Source of the DNA: Byssochlamys sp. IMV 00236
Lineage: Eukaryota; Ascomycota; Eurotiomycetes; Eurotiales; Thermoascaceae
Length of the DNA: 64,000 nucleotides
Assembly: GCA_001931875.2 (NCBI GenBank)
Contig: MSJH02000828.1
Coordinates: forward strand, 88,374 to 152,373
Direction of reading: 5' to 3'
Below the pieces are notes generated by a model. That model did not search any database and was not told the origin of the DNA. It worked only from the letters and a program-made list of their open reading frames with translations. Shown here in pieces: positions 1-11,826 of the stretch. Position 1 is the stretch's first letter, and the number at the start of each line of letters is the position of its first letter. A program made the translations under genes and the position numbers.

Positions 1-338
1 GCTGTTTGGAAAAAAAAAAAAAAAAAAGAAAGTCAATATCACTTCTCCGTAGTACCCTCACGTGGAGCTCGTCTTTGTGAAGAGTATTCAGGGAGCCCGT
101 ACCTAGTCTCTGCTTCTCACGCATGATAGCGGCCGTGTCTTCCTTCGCTCTCTGGAACTGGGAGCCAGTCATCTGGTTCTTGTGTCTCTGTTCGATCACC
201 GACAGTCAGCAGTCATCCTAAACCCAGTGGAGGCAAGTCAGAAGAGCGCCTTGATGGAGAATCACTGACCTTAGCTGCCTCCTGCTGGGCGGCCAGGTTC
301 TTCGCGCGCGCCTTCTCTCTCTGGTTGCCGCGGGCCAT
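1..338 (-). CDS. SERF-like (4F5 family) small protein, 3' end cut by window edge
   Basis: Reading the minus strand from the ATG at 338-336 gives a first exon (338-270, 23 codons) beginning MARGNQREKARAKN, the hallmark N-terminus of the SERF/4F5 family of very small, highly charged proteins. Exon 2 (187-103) continues with an Asn-Gln-Met-Thr-Gly segment and an Ala-Lys-Glu-Asp-Thr-Ala-Ala helix. The donors are GTCAGT and GTACGG. The second intron ends in a long T tract and CAG at 4-2, so exon 3 starts at base 1 and the rest lies outside the window. Phases agree across both introns. SERF proteins are known modifiers of amyloid aggregation and bind nucleic acid; the role in this fungus is not shown by the sequence. 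The family is usually 60-75 residues, so about 50 residues are present here. Confidence 0.82.
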
Positions 339-2141
339 CTTGATCAAACCGCTATTGGCCGGGAAGTATGAAAACACCTAGCGACTAATAAGAGGAGAAA
401 GATTTGCACCGTCACAGTACGATGACCCGGGCTGGAGGGGAGTTGAGTAGCGGGGAAGGAAAAGCGGAGGATAGAGACTCACTCTCGGGCGGTGTGAATG
501 GGCTTTTATACAGGACTCGGGGACGGCAAAAAAGTGAAGGGTTTCCCACTTTGTCTTCGTCGCCGACTTTCCGACTCCCTATTTGATTTGCCCTCTTCGT
601 TCTCATTCATCCTTGCGAATCGACGCGATTCCAGGCCTTTGCTGAATTGGTTGTCCAGCTGCGATCGCATGCTCCGATTGGCCAACATCGCCCAGATCTC
701 CCCACTTGGCTTTGTGCGCGACCGAAAGATCGTCTCCGGCTGTCAGTTGGATACATACCATACTTCTCATCCTCGACGGTGAACCATATGATAGCAGGTC
801 AATACAGCCCTATTTGGACATGAGGCATGCTATACTATACTCTAGCGAGCATTAATTATACCCGGGTGGCTTGAGTTTCGTGATGTCAAACGGTGACGAC
901 TGCAGCTACCCGTTCTATATAACCGCATTGATACATAGTTCGTGTAGATCGGAGTAGTTAGAACGGGTCGTCTCACTCCACCTCCAGCATGAGTCTATTG
1001 ATGAAGATATGTCAGAGATCTTTGTTTAATTACACGACACCTTTAGCCCGTATCCTACTTCGCACGAGGGAAATTATGATATTGCTGTGCAAACAACTAG
1101 CTAGTCCAGCGGCTACATGTAACCCATGCACAGGGAAGCAGCAGAGATCGAAAGTCATATAGATCAGCGCAGAACAATGCGTACCTAATAACATGGAAGT
1201 TTGCGTAGTCAGGATACGTAGTTACTCGGTCAGCATCGAGAAGGTTTACCTCCAGTAGTAGATAAACATGACGACCATTCTTTTCTCGAGTGGAGTCATT
1301 AACTTATTCTTACTACGTAGTATAAATAATTAAGACGTAGATCGTGACACGAACTAATCAGGTGCGGTGCGGTGCTCTTCTCAGCACGCTATTCTGCTAG
1401 CATTATCTTTATTTTGATGCGATGTTGACTACGTGCCCTTGGGAACAAGAGTATTTTACCATACCATATGCGGAGCAGTAAGTTACAGGACGTATAAATA
1501 CGACCGTTGGCCTTCCGGATAATAAAGCAAAAGGGAATATCATCGGGATATTATCAACTATCTATGGTAATTGGAGACAATATATGGTACAAGGCATGTG
1601 TTGGGGTTTAAGTACTCTACAGTATTATTCATCATTGGACCAGCTCCGAACTACCTACTCTGAAGCTCAAAGTGATAGTGTAGAGAATGATAACATTGCC
1701 AGTACATTCGAAGCATTCATTCTCCCTCCTGAGTATTTTCTCACCCTTTCTAAAATAGAAAAGAGGGGGAAAAGTGCTGCGGTGATTCTTTGCGGTTCCT
1801 TCTAGAAGCCTCTCCAGCCTCTCCCGCCGCCAGCTAGTGCGTCATGAGCGCTTAATCGTGTTAGGCACCGCCCTATTCATTAATTCTTTCATTCTAAAGA
1901 AAAGAAAAGAAAAGAAACAGACTCTATGAAAGGGACTGATGTCAGAAATACTTAGAGTAGAGGGGTTCTTGGAGCAAGATCATTAGTTACCTTATAGGCT
2001 TATTATCACCTTAATGGTGGACCCCCAATGAGACGTGGTCTTAACAACCAGCTGATTATTTACTGTCTCGTCCTTGCCGTTGCGATTCTTCTTCCTACTT
2101 CGTGTTATCACTACTCCTCCTCCTCCTCCTCCACGAGAGAT
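339..2141. other. Intergenic, divergent promoters of the SERF-like and 2142 genes
   Basis: I find no convincing gene in these 1.8 kb. Short open frames (for example 404-782 on both strands and 1584-1805) lack family motifs and splice-consistent extensions. The stretch from about 780 to 1580 is AT-rich. The segment holds the 5' flanks of two diverging genes. Confidence 0.55.
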
Positions 2142-2618
2142 ATGTCCATTTATCAAGGCTTGTATCGTCGAGCTGCGCAACTATTCTTTGCTCCTGCTTC
2201 TATCCCACGAGCGACGTTCCAGTCTCGGTCATCCACCGCCACTACAACTACCACAACCAGACTCTTTTCTCACACCTCATCAACCAACATGGCCGCCAAT
2301 TCAGACCCCAAGACCCAGCAAGAAGCCTCCTCGTCCACCGAAAACTCCACCACCAACGCCGACTCCTCCCCTCTCGCCCTCCCACCTGCCGAAGAGGACG
2401 CGCAGAAACTCGACGTCTCCGGCTCCGGCAGCTCCGTCAAGCTCGACCACCTGGGCCCGTTGGTGGTGAATCGCGATGGAACGCTCAGCCGGATCGCGAA
2501 CTGGGATAAAATGACGGAGATCGAGAAGAAGAATACTGTGCGGATTCTGGGGAAGAGGAATCAGTTGAGGAGGGACGCGCTCAATGCGGCGAATAATGAA
2601 GGGGAGAAGGCTGAATAA
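2142..2618 (+). CDS. Small conserved fungal protein, probable mitochondrial presequence
   Basis: This single-exon frame gives 158 residues from the ATG at 2142. The first 50 residues are rich in Arg, Ser, Thr and Ala, with almost no acidic residues (MSIYQGLYRRAAQLF at the start), which is typical of a mitochondrial targeting sequence. An acidic, Ser/Thr-rich linker follows, then a compact C-terminal block containing DHLGPLVVNRDGTLSRIANW and KRNQLRRDAL. That block recurs in small uncharacterised fungal proteins as I recall them; I cannot name its function. The frame is open upstream to 2028, which would add a hydrophobic stretch, but the 2142 start gives the better presequence. A further in-frame ATG at 2289 would yield a 109-residue form without the presequence. 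Confidence 0.72.
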   Translation: MSIYQGLYRRAAQLFFAPASIPRATFQSRSSTATTTTTTRLFSHTSSTNMAANSDPKTQQEASSSTENSTTNADSSPLALPPAEEDAQKLDVSGSGSSVKLDHLGPLVVNRDGTLSRIANWDKMTEIEKKNTVRILGKRNQLRRDALNAANNEGEKAE

Positions 2619-4963
2619 ATCTTGGACAAGTCATGTCCATGATCTTCGTTCGATGTCCAGGGAGACGAAGTCCGTATCGTCCACGGTGATGCGCTGGTGG
2701 GATGTGTCCTAGCCTTTTTGTTTTCTTCTTAAGGGTTTTTGCATGGAACGAGATATACGAATGTACATACCTATTACTCCATAATTTCGGCGTTTCAGGG
2801 AATTAGCTCAAGGAGAAGAAACGGTTATGAAGTGGTCATTGCGTTTTCTTGTATGGCGCACGAAAGCCAGGGGAAAAACAAGCATTATATCATTATTGAC
2901 GATAGTCTATAGCTAATGTAATTTTTGGATGTGAAAAGACAGGGCCATTCAACATAGTCAAGCAAATCAAAGTTAATACCAAGAAATAAAAAGTCAAAAA
3001 AACAGGTCTCAGCCCTTGTTCCTTTTTTTTAGTTCCAGAATAGCCTTTCGATAACAATATTTGGAATTGTTTCCCCATGTTGTCGGATAGGGTGTAACTT
3101 CTCTTGCTGCCTGGTCAGGGTAACTGTTGACAACATTGTTTAGGACAGTCGATGGGAAAATATGGAGATAGCGCTTAATTGAATTGCCAATGGGAGATTA
3201 CGGGTGAGGATGAACGGACGAGGGGAAGAAGATGTACAAGCAGTGGGTTCTTTTTAGTCCGTTCATCACGACTGGAAGTAGGGTTTGGGGGGGGGGTGGT
3301 ACTTAGACCGTTGTTCAGGTTGGCCAAGGTTGATATCTTCACCGAGTCAAGAGTCTTCGGCAGGGATTTTGACCGATTTTGACCGATTTTTCCTCGAATC
3401 CCTAAGCCTCGGCCTTTTTTTATCATAGTACATACTTTCGTATCTATCCGCTTTGATAACAATAACGGCGGTGTGACAGCTGCAAATGGGACGACCTCGG
3501 GTCGCACTGGTGTGTAACTTAACTATTGATTGAGAAGGGGATGAGTGTTAGTTTAGCCAGCTTTAATCGACCTCCTGCGCCTCAGGTATAATTTGCACGA
3601 TTATTATCGCCGGGATCATCATTATTATCATGGCTAGTGCCTGAATTTAAGTGTAACACTGATCCCTAACTTGGTTGTTTCAATTCGTTTCAGGTATGTA
3701 TTAACCCCTGCGAAACCAGCTGAGCGCTTGGCGGCGATAAGGAGGACCAACTCACAATCTCGGTAAGAAGAAGATCAATCAGACTGAACTCCGAGCCCAT
3801 GACCCTATCTAGTGCTGACAACACACTGATGCATATTATTTTAGTTAACTAGTTGAGCCGCAAGGAGAGAAGGATTTTAGACGAGCCAAGCCAGCACAGC
3901 CCGGCAAAGCCGGATTCCAGGATAGAAGTCCTACGAGGGGACCACAACGGCGCCAAAGCCTGTTGTTTCGCCATCGCTATCCCAATTTCATAGTGCAAAT
4001 CCATCCAGGGCTGGGTGCAGATCGACCGGCGGTTAGAACTTAGTGGCAATCATTGAGGACGCCGTCGGTGTCAAGCTTTTTAGCGCGGATTCTCAACATG
4101 TATACCAAGACAGGACAAAGAGTCAAAGACAATCTGGACCATCAACGCCATGTTAGAGCGGCTCTCGTTGGTTTATCATTTGGTGTTGTGGACAGAATCT
4201 CTTCTAGCCCATAGCAGGGATTCGTCGATCAGTCTCCTCTTGGCTGCCTATGGATCTCATAGTTTTCGCCTGAAGAGGAAAAGAGGCGAGAATATTGGCA
4301 TTCTAGACTTTCTGGGTTTTCTACTTACAGTAGTTAAAACTGGCTGCATGTTGGTCTCTCTTGGCTTGTTAGGCAATCAGTTTGGCAGGGGTTGGGATTC
4401 GTCTGGGCCTTTGCTTTTTTGCTTCGCCCCCCTCGCTGGCGCTTATATGCTTATATTGGTTTTTATTTTCCACTCACCTTCGTTTCCTTACCCATTATTG
4501 TCATTCCTTTCTCTTCTAAGGCTTGTCAGGGATACAGCCGGCTGTTCTCCAAGTTCTGTATGCCGCTAGTCGCTGGGCCTTAAGTATTCTACCAGCAGGC
4601 CATACATTATATGCGTCTTTTTTCTCTTTTTTCTCTTCTTGACCTTGCACTAGCTCCCACTCTCCTTGATGGATTCTTTGGTCAGCGTTAGTCTTGGGAC
4701 GACTGGACTCGTCGTATAGCGCCCAGTGTGCTTGAGGAATCGTATGTGATGCAGTTTCTAAATAGCCTGACTGAGTAGCATCGTCGTAAGCCGACCATTG
4801 ACTGACTTGACTGACTGATATCCCACTAGAACCATTGTTCCTGACCATTGAATGCCAGCTAGCTCGGATTTGTCGTCAAATGCCAATGCTTTTGAATAAA
4901 AACCTTGCGGCGCATCTCTATTACTAGCATACCAACTTCGCATCGTCTTTTATCATTCTTATC
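2619..4963. other. Long intergenic stretch, no gene recognised
   Basis: These 2.3 kb contain only short, unrelated open frames. Visible features are a run of G at about 3287-3296, a 10-bp unit (ATTTTGACCG) repeated twice at about 3366-3385, and CT-rich tracts near 4610-4640. A minus-strand frame at 3849-4049 reads like protein in places but matches nothing I know. The 3' part is the promoter of the arabinanase gene. Confidence 0.5.
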
Positions 4964-6859
4964 ATGTTCGCATCCATCGAACATAGAGCCTACCAAATGG
5001 TTCTCCTATCTTTGGTGGCCTTGAGCCTGATTTTCTTTTCTCCTGTGAATGCGGCCCCTCCTGTCGCATCAGGAACAGTCGGCGTTGGAAGCCCTGTACA
5101 AACAACTGGGTATCCAATGGCCCTACAAGGAAATCTCCAAGTCCATGACCCCAGCGTTATCCGCTACAACAACAACTACTACGCCTTCACCGGAGGGGTA
5201 TCTATCCCCTATTTCAAGGCGAGTAATATGAGCGGACCATGGGAATCGCTAGGCACAGTGTTAGATGGACCAAGTGTGATTCAAAGAGAAGGCCGAGAAG
5301 ACCCATGGGCCCCAAACGTGATGGAGTATAACGGGTCCTTTTACTGCTATTACGCAGTCAGCCGGGATGGAACACGGGAGAGCTCCATTGGAGTAGCGAT
5401 CACTGCGGATATCGACCGGGGTCCTTGGACTGATCTAGGAGAAATCATCGCAACGGGTACGGGTCTATTCAGCAGCAACTATCCTTACAGTGCATCGAAT
5501 GCTATCGACCCTAGTGTCCTGATCGATCCGAAGGATGGTCAACCATACCTGGCTTGGGGGAGCTATTGGACCAATATCTGGCAGGCACCTCTCGCTTCTC
5601 AGTTGACGTCGGTTGAAGACAGAGAAGACCCCGACGCGGTGAATCTTGCTTACGACATTCTTCCTGGAGAAGATAATGCGTTTCTGAAATCATATCCGGC
5701 TACGAGAGAGCCGGATGGAACACGTCCTGTCGAGGGGTCGTTTATGTATTATCGAGAACCGTGGTATTATCTCTGGTTTAGCCATGGACAGTGTTGTAAT
5801 TTCGAGTCGACTCTTCCTCCAGCTGGTGATGAGTACGTTGATATTCCATCCATCTATCTATTCATCCATTCATTCTTTCATTCTTTTTTTCTTTATATAA
5901 ACACCCACCCATATTACTATCAAATAACACCAGAAACTAACCTCGCACAGATACTCCATTCGCGTCGGCAGATCCGCCACCATCCAAGGTCCATACGTAG
6001 ACGAATCAGGCACGAACCTCACAGACGGCGGCGGCACCATCATATATGGCTCGAACAATAACGGCGTGGTCTACGCACCAGGTGGACAGGGAATAATGAG
6101 TGGAGCAGAAACTGGTGATTTTGATATACTTTATTATCATTACTGTAGGTTGAGTTGGACCCCTCCCCCAGTTTCCTGCAAACTTTCTTTTATACTAATC
6201 CATATATAATATAATAGTAAACGAGGACATTGGTCTAAATTACGATGTGAGAATACCCGGAAATAGTTAAGCGTGGAAACAAAAACATGCTAATTGACGT
6301 GTGTGTGAGAATAGCAAGCCCAGCTCGGATACAATTATCTTGACTATGTTGATGGTTGGCCATCTGTTATGTATGCAATCCTTATCTCCTTCCTTATCTT
6401 CCGTCTTTCTTCTCGTGGGCTGGTCCATGAGAAAAGTACAATTTCGTTGACTAACCTCTCTCTCTGTGTGTGTGTATGTAGAGCTGGTGTTCCAGTTACT
6501 GTTACCGAAACAGCGACTATGATTGTGATGGCGACTCCGACCGCGACTGCGTCTGCGACTGTATCCGCATCTACATCTTTATCTTCATCCGCATCAGCAT
6601 CAGCGTCAGAGTCAGCATCAGCATCAGCATCCGCAAATCCAATTTCAATCACAAACCCCGCAAAAGCAGATACAACAGCAACTCCTACTTCACCTTCAAA
6701 ATCCAACGCTGCTCCCAAGACCATACTCCAGACTCCAACATATCTCATAATCCTCCTCCTATGTATGTCACTTTTGTTTCCATGTCTATCTATCTATCTC
6801 TCACAATCGCCGTTTGCTAACTAACACCTATCTATCTAGTTGTCTGTGCATACATATAA
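4964..6859 (+). CDS. GH43 endo-1,5-alpha-L-arabinanase, secreted, probable GPI anchor
   Basis: Six exons (4964-5832, 5951-6144, 6218-6246, 6315-6370, 6482-6762, 6840-6859) give 482 residues. A hydrophobic signal peptide ends near residue 30. The GH43 five-bladed propeller carries the expected triad: Asp62 in VHDPSVI, Asp182 in AIDPSV and Glu257 in VEGSFM, plus WAPNV at 115-119 and [11 protein letters not shown]. Later exons restore [10 protein letters not shown] and [14 protein letters not shown], both typical of fungal arabinanases. The tail is a Ser/Ala/Thr linker followed by a hydrophobic C-terminus ending in YI, as in a GPI-anchor signal. The enzyme would cut arabinan side chains of pectin at the cell surface. 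Exon 3 is only 29 nt. If the last intron is kept, a different hydrophobic tail ends at 6824. Confidence 0.87.
6586..6636 (+). repeat. GCATCA/GCGTCA coding microsatellite (Ser-Ala linker)
   Basis: Near-perfect hexamer repeats encode alternating Ser and Ala between the catalytic domain and the C-terminal hydrophobic tail of the GH43 protein. Such tracts change length by slippage and act as O-glycosylated wall spacers in many fungal GPI proteins. Confidence 0.7.
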
Positions 6860-7276
6860 ACATTTATTCTTAACGATTGCTCTTTTATAATATACCCGTC
6901 TTTTTGTTTTTTTTTCAGCATAAGGTCCTTAGGACCCCTGGACTATTTTGGATACCCGATGGAAAGAAAACTGGATTTTTGCATTTTTTTTTTACTTCTT
7001 CATATTATTTTTTTTTATAGATTACTTTCTTGGCGAGTCAAGCACTGAGAGCCGAATAATAGATGCGCACGACCGATAAAATGTTTAAAGTTAAGAATTA
7101 ATGAGCATAGATGAATTATAGTTGACAATCCATGTCCGCTATGCATGTGAATAAAAGAAGAGAATATATTGGTAATATTTATGCATCAACGGAGCTACAC
7201 CTCTCTATTGAAACTGCTGTAAATGCCAAATTCAAATGAGCTCATGGAGTAAACTTTAAGTTCTATCATCTGACTA
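6860..7276. other. Convergent 3' flanks of the arabinanase and permease genes
   Basis: AT-rich 417-nt spacer between two genes that end towards each other. It has several T tracts (for example at about 6901-6917 and 6986-6994) and no open frame of note. It probably holds both polyadenylation regions. Confidence 0.6.
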
Positions 7277-9768
7277 TCAACCGAGAAGGATATTAAACCA
7301 CTTGACGAATGCGTTTCTTAAAAAAGGAAAATTATCGTTAGCTTACCCATCCCACCGATGAGAAAAATTGAGGAAAACGACTGGACACTCACCTAGGAGG
7401 AGTAGGTATATAGTTCTGGGTATATTCATCAATCTCAGCGACTCCGGTCTTGAGATCAACTTTTTCAGGCTTTCTGAATTCCGTTCGTCGGATAAGCTTC
7501 CACCCAATATATAAAATGGGGAAGACGCCGATCATGGTGTAGGAAAAGAAGAAGGTTGGGACGTCCCAGTTCCCCGGGAGGAAGACGGTGTAGCCACCAA
7601 CAAACGCCATGGTGAATGTGCCCGCCAGGGCATACCAGGCGAGGAATGGCTGAAAACGACCCTTGTAGGGCAAGGAATCACGCGAGATGCCCTGCTTGTC
7701 CAGTGCCTTCTTGAACCGGATGAATGTGAAGGAGATAACTGCGTAGTTGATAAGTTGGGAGGCCGTCACCTATCCACCTGTCAGAATACGTTGACGATGA
7801 CATTATGAATCTCTGAGGGGGGTCGTTGGATTGCATACAAGATTAACGAACCAGTCTAGCACGACCGAAGCGCTATTAGATACCTGCAGGAAGCTCAATA
7901 GAGCAATCACCAGGACAATAGTAACGCAGTAAATGGGTACTCCATTCTTCGTGCACCGGGCCAGGACTCGGGGCGCTTTGCCCTCGAGTGCCAGACCGTA
8001 CAGACTTCTGCTAGCACAATAAACATAGCTGTTCCCTGCGCTAAAACAGGCTGTGAGAATCATGGCATTGACAATGTGCGGCAGCACTGGGATATGCAGT
8101 CGGTCCATCGAAACGACATATGGCGACGCAGCAGCGCCTGGTAGCCCCTGTTCAAAGGCTGCTGTCATCGTAGGATCATTATACGGTACCAGTATACCAA
8201 CGCACAGGACTCCGAGAACGAAAAAAGCAGTGAGTCGATAGAAAACACCATTGAACGCCTTTGGCATCACCTTGCGTGGATTTTCCGCCTCCCCAGCAGC
8301 CATAGAGACGTAATCGGGCCCTGCCATAGTAAAACTTGCCGTGATAAGGCACTGCAGAAATCCGAGCCATTTACCCAGATGCCCTTCTTTGTAATACTCT
8401 GCAAAAGAGCCCGGGTTCTTCCAGTATCTGAACCCAAAGCGATCACCCAAGGGGTTGCCCCCTACCATGGTGATAAACGTGTACAGAATCAGACCGGAAC
8501 TAAGCAGCACCTTGCCTATAGCCAACCAGAACTCGGATTCACCGTACCACTTGACGGCAAAGATGTTGAGGAGACTATGACCAGGTATTAGAGCTCCCGT
8601 GTACGCAGGATTATCGCATTACAGGTTAGACAGCGGCTTTGTAGGGACACTCACGCGTAAAGGACCAGTATGATCGCAATGATTCCACCTACAGGGACTG
8701 CATCGCTCCAGTAATTGATGATCATGTTGCACGCGGTGACTTCGAAGGGCACTAACGCAGCCTCGAAGATGAAGAAGTTGTATCCGGCCGCGACTCCGAA
8801 AGCCTCGTCGACATAGCGGCCCGCAAATCGAACGAAAGGCGACGATATCGGCAGATATGTCACCATTTCGGCCATACCTATAGATCGGAGGATCCTACAT
8901 TTTAGCACATGCTTACTTCCAAGGGCTATAGATCTTTCAGAGGGAACAAGCTAGCAATCCAGATACCATCTCAGATGGAACCGAACCTGCGCAGGACAGG
9001 CGATGAGACGAGTTTGGCGCTTTTTGGGCTGACCGGGTTCTCATGCAGGGGCGCTCTCGGTAGGAGGGACAATACGTCGCCGCAGCCGGTTCGGTTGGGA
9101 GAAAGGCCGTGGATAACATTGCAAGGGCTCAGTTCAAGAACAGGGCAGTGGGATGTCTTACAGACAGTAATTGCGCAGATAAAAGTACACCTATACAATA
9201 GCAGTATAAGATTCGACGTCCAAAAGCAAGAAATCTCCAAGCTGATTCCATTCTGATCATCGGAAACAGGATTGTCCGCTGTGCCAACATATAGATTGCA
9301 GCTTTCCTGGATATCAAGCCAATTCATTGCAGAACCACTCCTGGATCGCAACTTCCCAAGAACCGTGGAGCATAACGATTAATAGAGCAAGCAATGAGTA
9401 GGTACTTACCAGAATGCAAATGCTATGAATAAACTTGCGGGGCCGCCATGCATCAAGCCTTGCCCGATCTGAACGTATAAGGCTGTACCGATAGTCCCAC
9501 CGATACCGATCAGTTGTATGTGTCTCGGCTTCAACCTACGGTGTGTATGATCGGTGCCCTCCTGGATGGAAACGTTCAAGACAGAATCTGCGTTGTCTTC
9601 GACAATTTTGGCCTTTTCGCTGACTGTTGTCCCTTTGGCCCGCTTCGAGGCTAAACTGACTGACTCCGGATCAGGCACGATGGTGGGGTAATCACCATTA
9701 TTACTGATGGCAGCAGCTAGGGCCGTATGAGAAATTGGCCCATTGGGGGCCTCCGAATCGACTGCCAT
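7277..9768 (-). CDS. Amino-acid permease, AAT/YAT family (plasma membrane)
   Basis: Six minus-strand exons (9768-9410, 9190-9162, 8877-8655, 8574-7839, 7769-7393, 7316-7277) give 587 residues. The cytosolic N-terminus is followed by HRRLKPRHIQLIGIGGTIGT, the signature of fungal AAT permeases. Then come LPISSPFVRFAGRYVDEAFG, GFRYWKNPGSF, AGPDYVSMAAGEAENPRK and further membrane segments up to about twelve. Proton-coupled amino-acid uptake at the plasma membrane is the family role; substrate range cannot be read from sequence. Exon 2 is only 29 nt and lies between introns of 219 and 284 nt, unusually long for this genome. The last donor (AG|GTGAGT) overlaps an in-frame TGA. The proposed last exon adds 12 residues behind a GCTAACG branch site. 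Several GATA motifs lie upstream. Confidence 0.9.
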
Positions 9769-10424
9769 CGGTCAATGGCGGCGCTGGCAGAGCAGAGCAG
9801 AGCAGTCGGGAGGGCAGCAGACGAGAAAATCGAGACAGACAGAACCGCGCCCCGTTAAGTAGAAATAGCTCCGGAGAACGGTATTTATTGTCCCCAGACC
9901 AGTGGCATGTCATGGAGACAGATACAATGGGGCGAACCACTAGGGGCAAGAAAATAATAATGAAAAACTGTAGAAAACGGAAGACTCCATGTGCGGCTTA
10001 ACCTGATATGCTCCACCGGGACAGCGCAAGTTTTCAAGGTAACAGCAACCCGCTGCCCTCATACTAGTCTAGAGCAACGAAAGCAACGAACAATTGGCTA
10101 TCGACGGTTTATGACGGCCACCCCCAGTCTTTGCCCGGCCCCTCGACGCGGGACCGGACGAAGCGTTGCCGGGAGAGGAATAGGACCCGGATTCGATTTT
10201 TATCGGTTTTCTGGGCCGAGGTATGTTCTTCGGTATCTTCCTTATGCGGCGAACAGCGATATAACGATACCGCGCTCCTTTGTTAATCGGATATTCTGCT
10301 CGTCCATCATACGGGGAGACTGGAGGAAATCGACATGATGCGCTTCTGCATGGTGTGGTTTGTAGGAACCGAACCAGACCTCTGTTCAATCTCGTAGTCC
10401 ACCTTGACAGACTGGGCTTCTCAT

Positions 10425-10607
10425 CTTATCAGATTCTCCCTGCAATCCGGGACAGCTTTTCCCTGATAGGGCGAGCATTCCAGCCATTTATCTCTTGGCC
10501 ATGTCTGGAGTGCCAGATAAGATGCGTAAGACGCTCCGCAAGGAGTCGAGAGTATCTCGTAGGACATAAATAAACTCAGATGTTCGCGTAAAGATCAGGA
10601 TCGATAG
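10425..10607. promoter_or_regulatory. Cluster of HGATAR sites upstream of the permease
   Basis: Four matches to HGATAR occur within 183 bp: CTTATC at 10425-10430 (GATAAG on the minus strand), TGATAG at 10464-10469, AGATAA at 10515-10520 and CGATAG at 10602-10607. This is the recognition sequence of AreA/Nit-2 GATA factors, which activate fungal nitrogen permeases. The cluster is 0.65-0.85 kb from the permease start, so control is an inference. Confidence 0.4.
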
Positions 10608-10652
10608 AGAGAAATCGAGGAGAAGTCTCCCGGATGGAATGATGATGAGAAG

Positions 10653-10676
10653 AAAAGGAAAAGGAAAAGGAAAAGG
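10653..10676 (+). repeat. (AAAAGG)4 microsatellite
   Basis: Four perfect copies of AAAAGG in non-coding DNA between the permease and Dap1 genes. Confidence 0.9.
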
Positions 10677-11305
10677 ATGAGAAGAGAAGAAAAGATTGTG
10701 CTCGTGTTGTACTGGTTGCTTCTACGGAAGAGGAAGGTGCGCAGTGGTGACCGTACTGAAGATTCTCTATAACGAAGAGTATACTGCTCTCTCTTCCCAG
10801 ATGCAGTCTATATGTGGTTTATAACAATAGAGTGGAATAACTATAACTTCTGACAATATTGCCATATCTATAATCCTAGTCCATGAACAGCGATCGTCTG
10901 CATGCCTAGGTCCATCGGTTTCCAGAGGCTGCATAACTATGACCTATCAGGCAACAGTCATCTACCCCCTGATAATGATAATATGCAATGAATATAGCAC
11001 CGACAGATTATATGCCGCTAGGGCAAAGAAGTGCAATCAAATCACCTGAATATGTTTGGTTGAATTTCTCGTTCCCGAGAGACGAGCTCGCCATACTTAA
11101 TTAATTAACCATGGAAGACAAACCCCGCCCTCTCCGAAAACCCCGCGTTTGTTTTGCGGCTTTCAGTCGGAGCTTTGCTTTCTTCGACGGAAACATTATT
11201 ATTATTCCCGTGAATGCGCATCTTGTCTGGCACTTCCCGTCGCACATTTAGAGTAATCAGCTATTGAGACTCTTTTCGGGTATCCCATTGGAATTGGCAG
11301 ATACA

Positions 11306-11826
11306 ATGTCGAGCCACGAGCCGGAACCGAAACAATTCAACCCGAAACAGCCTGTCCAGCTGGACCCTCCCAAGGACGACCCCATTACTTACGAGGAGCT
11401 ATCAAAATGTGATGGTGAGTGTATACCCCCATCGATTATCGATGCACGCAAACGTATACTGATCGCAAAGCACCCAGGCACCGACCCGAGTCGCCCAACC
11501 TTGGTCGCTATCAAAGGTGTCGTGTTCGACGTCTCTCGAAACCCAGCCTACGGACCTGAGGGACAATATCGCGGTATGTTTATCACCCGGAGAAAATTCA
11601 CAACTAGAAGTTTTCCAGCAGAAGCTGACGATGTGGTTTCCCTGCAGTTTTCGCCGGCAAGGACCCTTCACGCGCACTCGCCTCTTCCTCACTGAAGCCT
11701 GAGGATTGCAGGCCCGATTGGTATGACCTCGATGACAAGGAGAAGACGGTCCTGAGCGAGTGGTATACGTTTTTCAGCAAGCGCTACAATATCGTTGGAA
11801 AGGTGGTGGGTGCTACGAATACGTGA
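11306..11826 (+). CDS. dap1: Dap1/MAPR-type cytochrome b5-like haem protein
   Basis: Three exons (11306-11414, 11478-11573, 11648-11826) encode 127 residues. The splice sites restore the MAPR-family order: YEELSKCDGTDPSRPTLVAI, GVVFDVSRN, VFAGKDPSRALASSSLKPED and EKTVLSEWYTFFSKRYNIVG. This is the cytochrome b5-like fold of Dap1/PGRMC1, which binds haem and, in yeasts, supports cytochrome P450 enzymes of sterol synthesis (Erg11) and resistance to DNA damage and azoles. Unlike PGRMC1 it has no N-terminal membrane segment, as in yeast Dap1. The start at 11306 was preferred over an upstream in-frame start codon because homologous proteins begin near it. Confidence 0.9.

Larger units (their letters stand above)
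9769..11305. other. Divergent intergenic region between permease and Dap1 genes
   Basis: No gene is convincing here. Open frames at 9735-10573 on both strands lack motifs. The segment carries GATA-type sites and an AAAAGG repeat listed separately. Confidence 0.55.

Noticed and set aside
4150..4569. 139-codon frame upstream of the arabinanase
   Set aside because: Hydrophobic composition stems from T-rich DNA; no signal, motif or splice extension.
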